64,000 bases of DNA from Pocillopora verrucosa (taxonomy: Eukaryota > Cnidaria > Anthozoa > Scleractinia > Pocilloporidae). Location: contig NC_089312.1 in NCBI RefSeq assembly GCF_036669915.1, positions 35,970,412 to 36,034,411 on the forward strand, in the 5' to 3' direction. Shown piece by piece: positions 63,296-64,000 of this stretch; positions within the stretch are counted from its first letter, which is position 1, and every line of letters begins with the position of its first letter. A program made the translations under genes and the position numbers. The notes beneath the pieces were generated by a model. It had not been told where the DNA came from. It saw only the letters and a program-made list of their open reading frames with translations, and did no database searches.

Positions 63296-64000
63296 CTGAA
63301 AAACATTTATAAATGAGTCAATTGTTAAAATTACATGTAGATAATGTTTAGGAATATTTTTCAGTTAGAAACACATTTGTCATCAGGTTAGATAAATATT
63401 TTCTTTAATATAACTAATTTTCATTCAGTCTAAAATCAAAACAATCTAATTCCTAAGCATGGTTAACAGCTTCTAAGAACGATATGTATAACATATGCTC
63501 AAGTCTTCAAGGATGCTCTTCACCACTAATACAGAAGTTATAGAAGGAAAAATTAAAAAAGGATGGAATGGTTGAGGGCTATGCTCAAAGAGTCAGTATG
63601 CCTCCCTCTACAGTGTAATTAAAATGCAGTTAACAATTGCTTTTCAGAAAGGCCTATCTGGCATGTACTTCTTAAGGCACAAAAGAGAAATTTGAAAGTA
63701 ATGAAGTTAGCCGAGTTTCATTTTCATCGCTTCCAAAATATCAACTGCTTAGTGCAGTATCTCTTCACAGCTGAAAAGAGAAATATAGCGAGGCTTTGTC
63801 CGCGCTCATCCTTTGCAAATTTGTTTTCACTTCATGCTTGCAAAGCTTGGCAACTAACGTAAACGTAGGAGTTGAAAAATTGAGCTCTGAACCTGCACAC
63901 GTTTTTCGCCGCACAAACGAATTTAATTCAATTTCCTCCTTTAGCTTTTATCATTTTATGAGAAGAGAATTCATGATAACACATGCTCTGAGTTAAGGGT
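63296..64000. other. Upstream intron or 5' region of POC5, no exon identified
   Basis: The exon at 63120-63295 starts in phase 1, so at least one more coding exon should lie here or beyond the window. I found no clear one; the plus-strand frame at 63796-63996 has no features. Confidence 0.4.

Overview
This is a eukaryotic window of about 64 kb. It is AT-rich, its genes are split by short canonical GT-AG introns, and Penelope-like retroelement debris is scattered through it. Gene content (secreted EGF, SEA and WSC proteins, a centriolar gene, a carnosine N-methyltransferase) and the repeat families suggest an anthozoan cnidarian, probably a stony coral. That is an inference; no rRNA or mitochondrial marker is present. 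All gene models were built by hand from splice signals, frame and intron phase.

Left flank (1-7.4 kb): CARNMT1 runs off the left edge on the minus strand. RNF180, a membrane-anchored RING E3 ligase, is head-to-head with it across a 247-bp shared promoter. RNF180 resolves completely into 6 exons (499 aa).

Core (8.7-57 kb): five secreted-protein genes lie here, four on the minus strand. Gene A (8728-20893, 18 exons, 1399 aa, all phases consistent) has a signal peptide, then a run of phase-1/phase-1 exons encoding Glu-Ser-Gly repeats. These are punctuated by about twelve dibasic motifs of the form KR-[S/N]-x-I-P, which looks like a multi-chain proprotein. A lipoxygenase-like gene (25486-34287, 12 exons, 687 aa) encodes signal peptide, EGF domain and lipoxygenase domain, but three of the five iron ligands are replaced. 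A three-exon plus-strand gene (37560-39056) encodes a 62-aa secreted peptide. Gene C (42016-49851, 5' exon not found) encodes a SEA-like domain, a WSC domain, several micro-exons and an acidic exon with the same KRNVIP motif. Its 3' exons parallel those of gene A in phase and order. Gene B (51260-57007, 13 exons, 513 aa) encodes a secreted precursor with dibasic sites and a long Gln/Pro/Tyr-rich, Cys-containing C-terminal half.

Right flank (58.1-63.3 kb and beyond): POC5 on the minus strand. Two conserved exons carry single-base frame breaks, which means either pseudogenisation or assembly errors.

Mobile DNA: a 979-bp Penelope-like remnant with a GIY-YIG endonuclease ORF, inverted arms and a perfect 14-bp target duplication sits in a lipoxygenase intron. 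Miniature relatives occur near 19.7, 28.5, 32.2 and 40.2 kb. Several carry a hammerhead-like core. A 229-bp MITE and an almost perfect 190-bp palindrome are also present.

Taken together, genes A, C and B look like a local cluster of secreted, processed matrix-type or granule-type proteins built by exon duplication. Their function is not known from the sequence.
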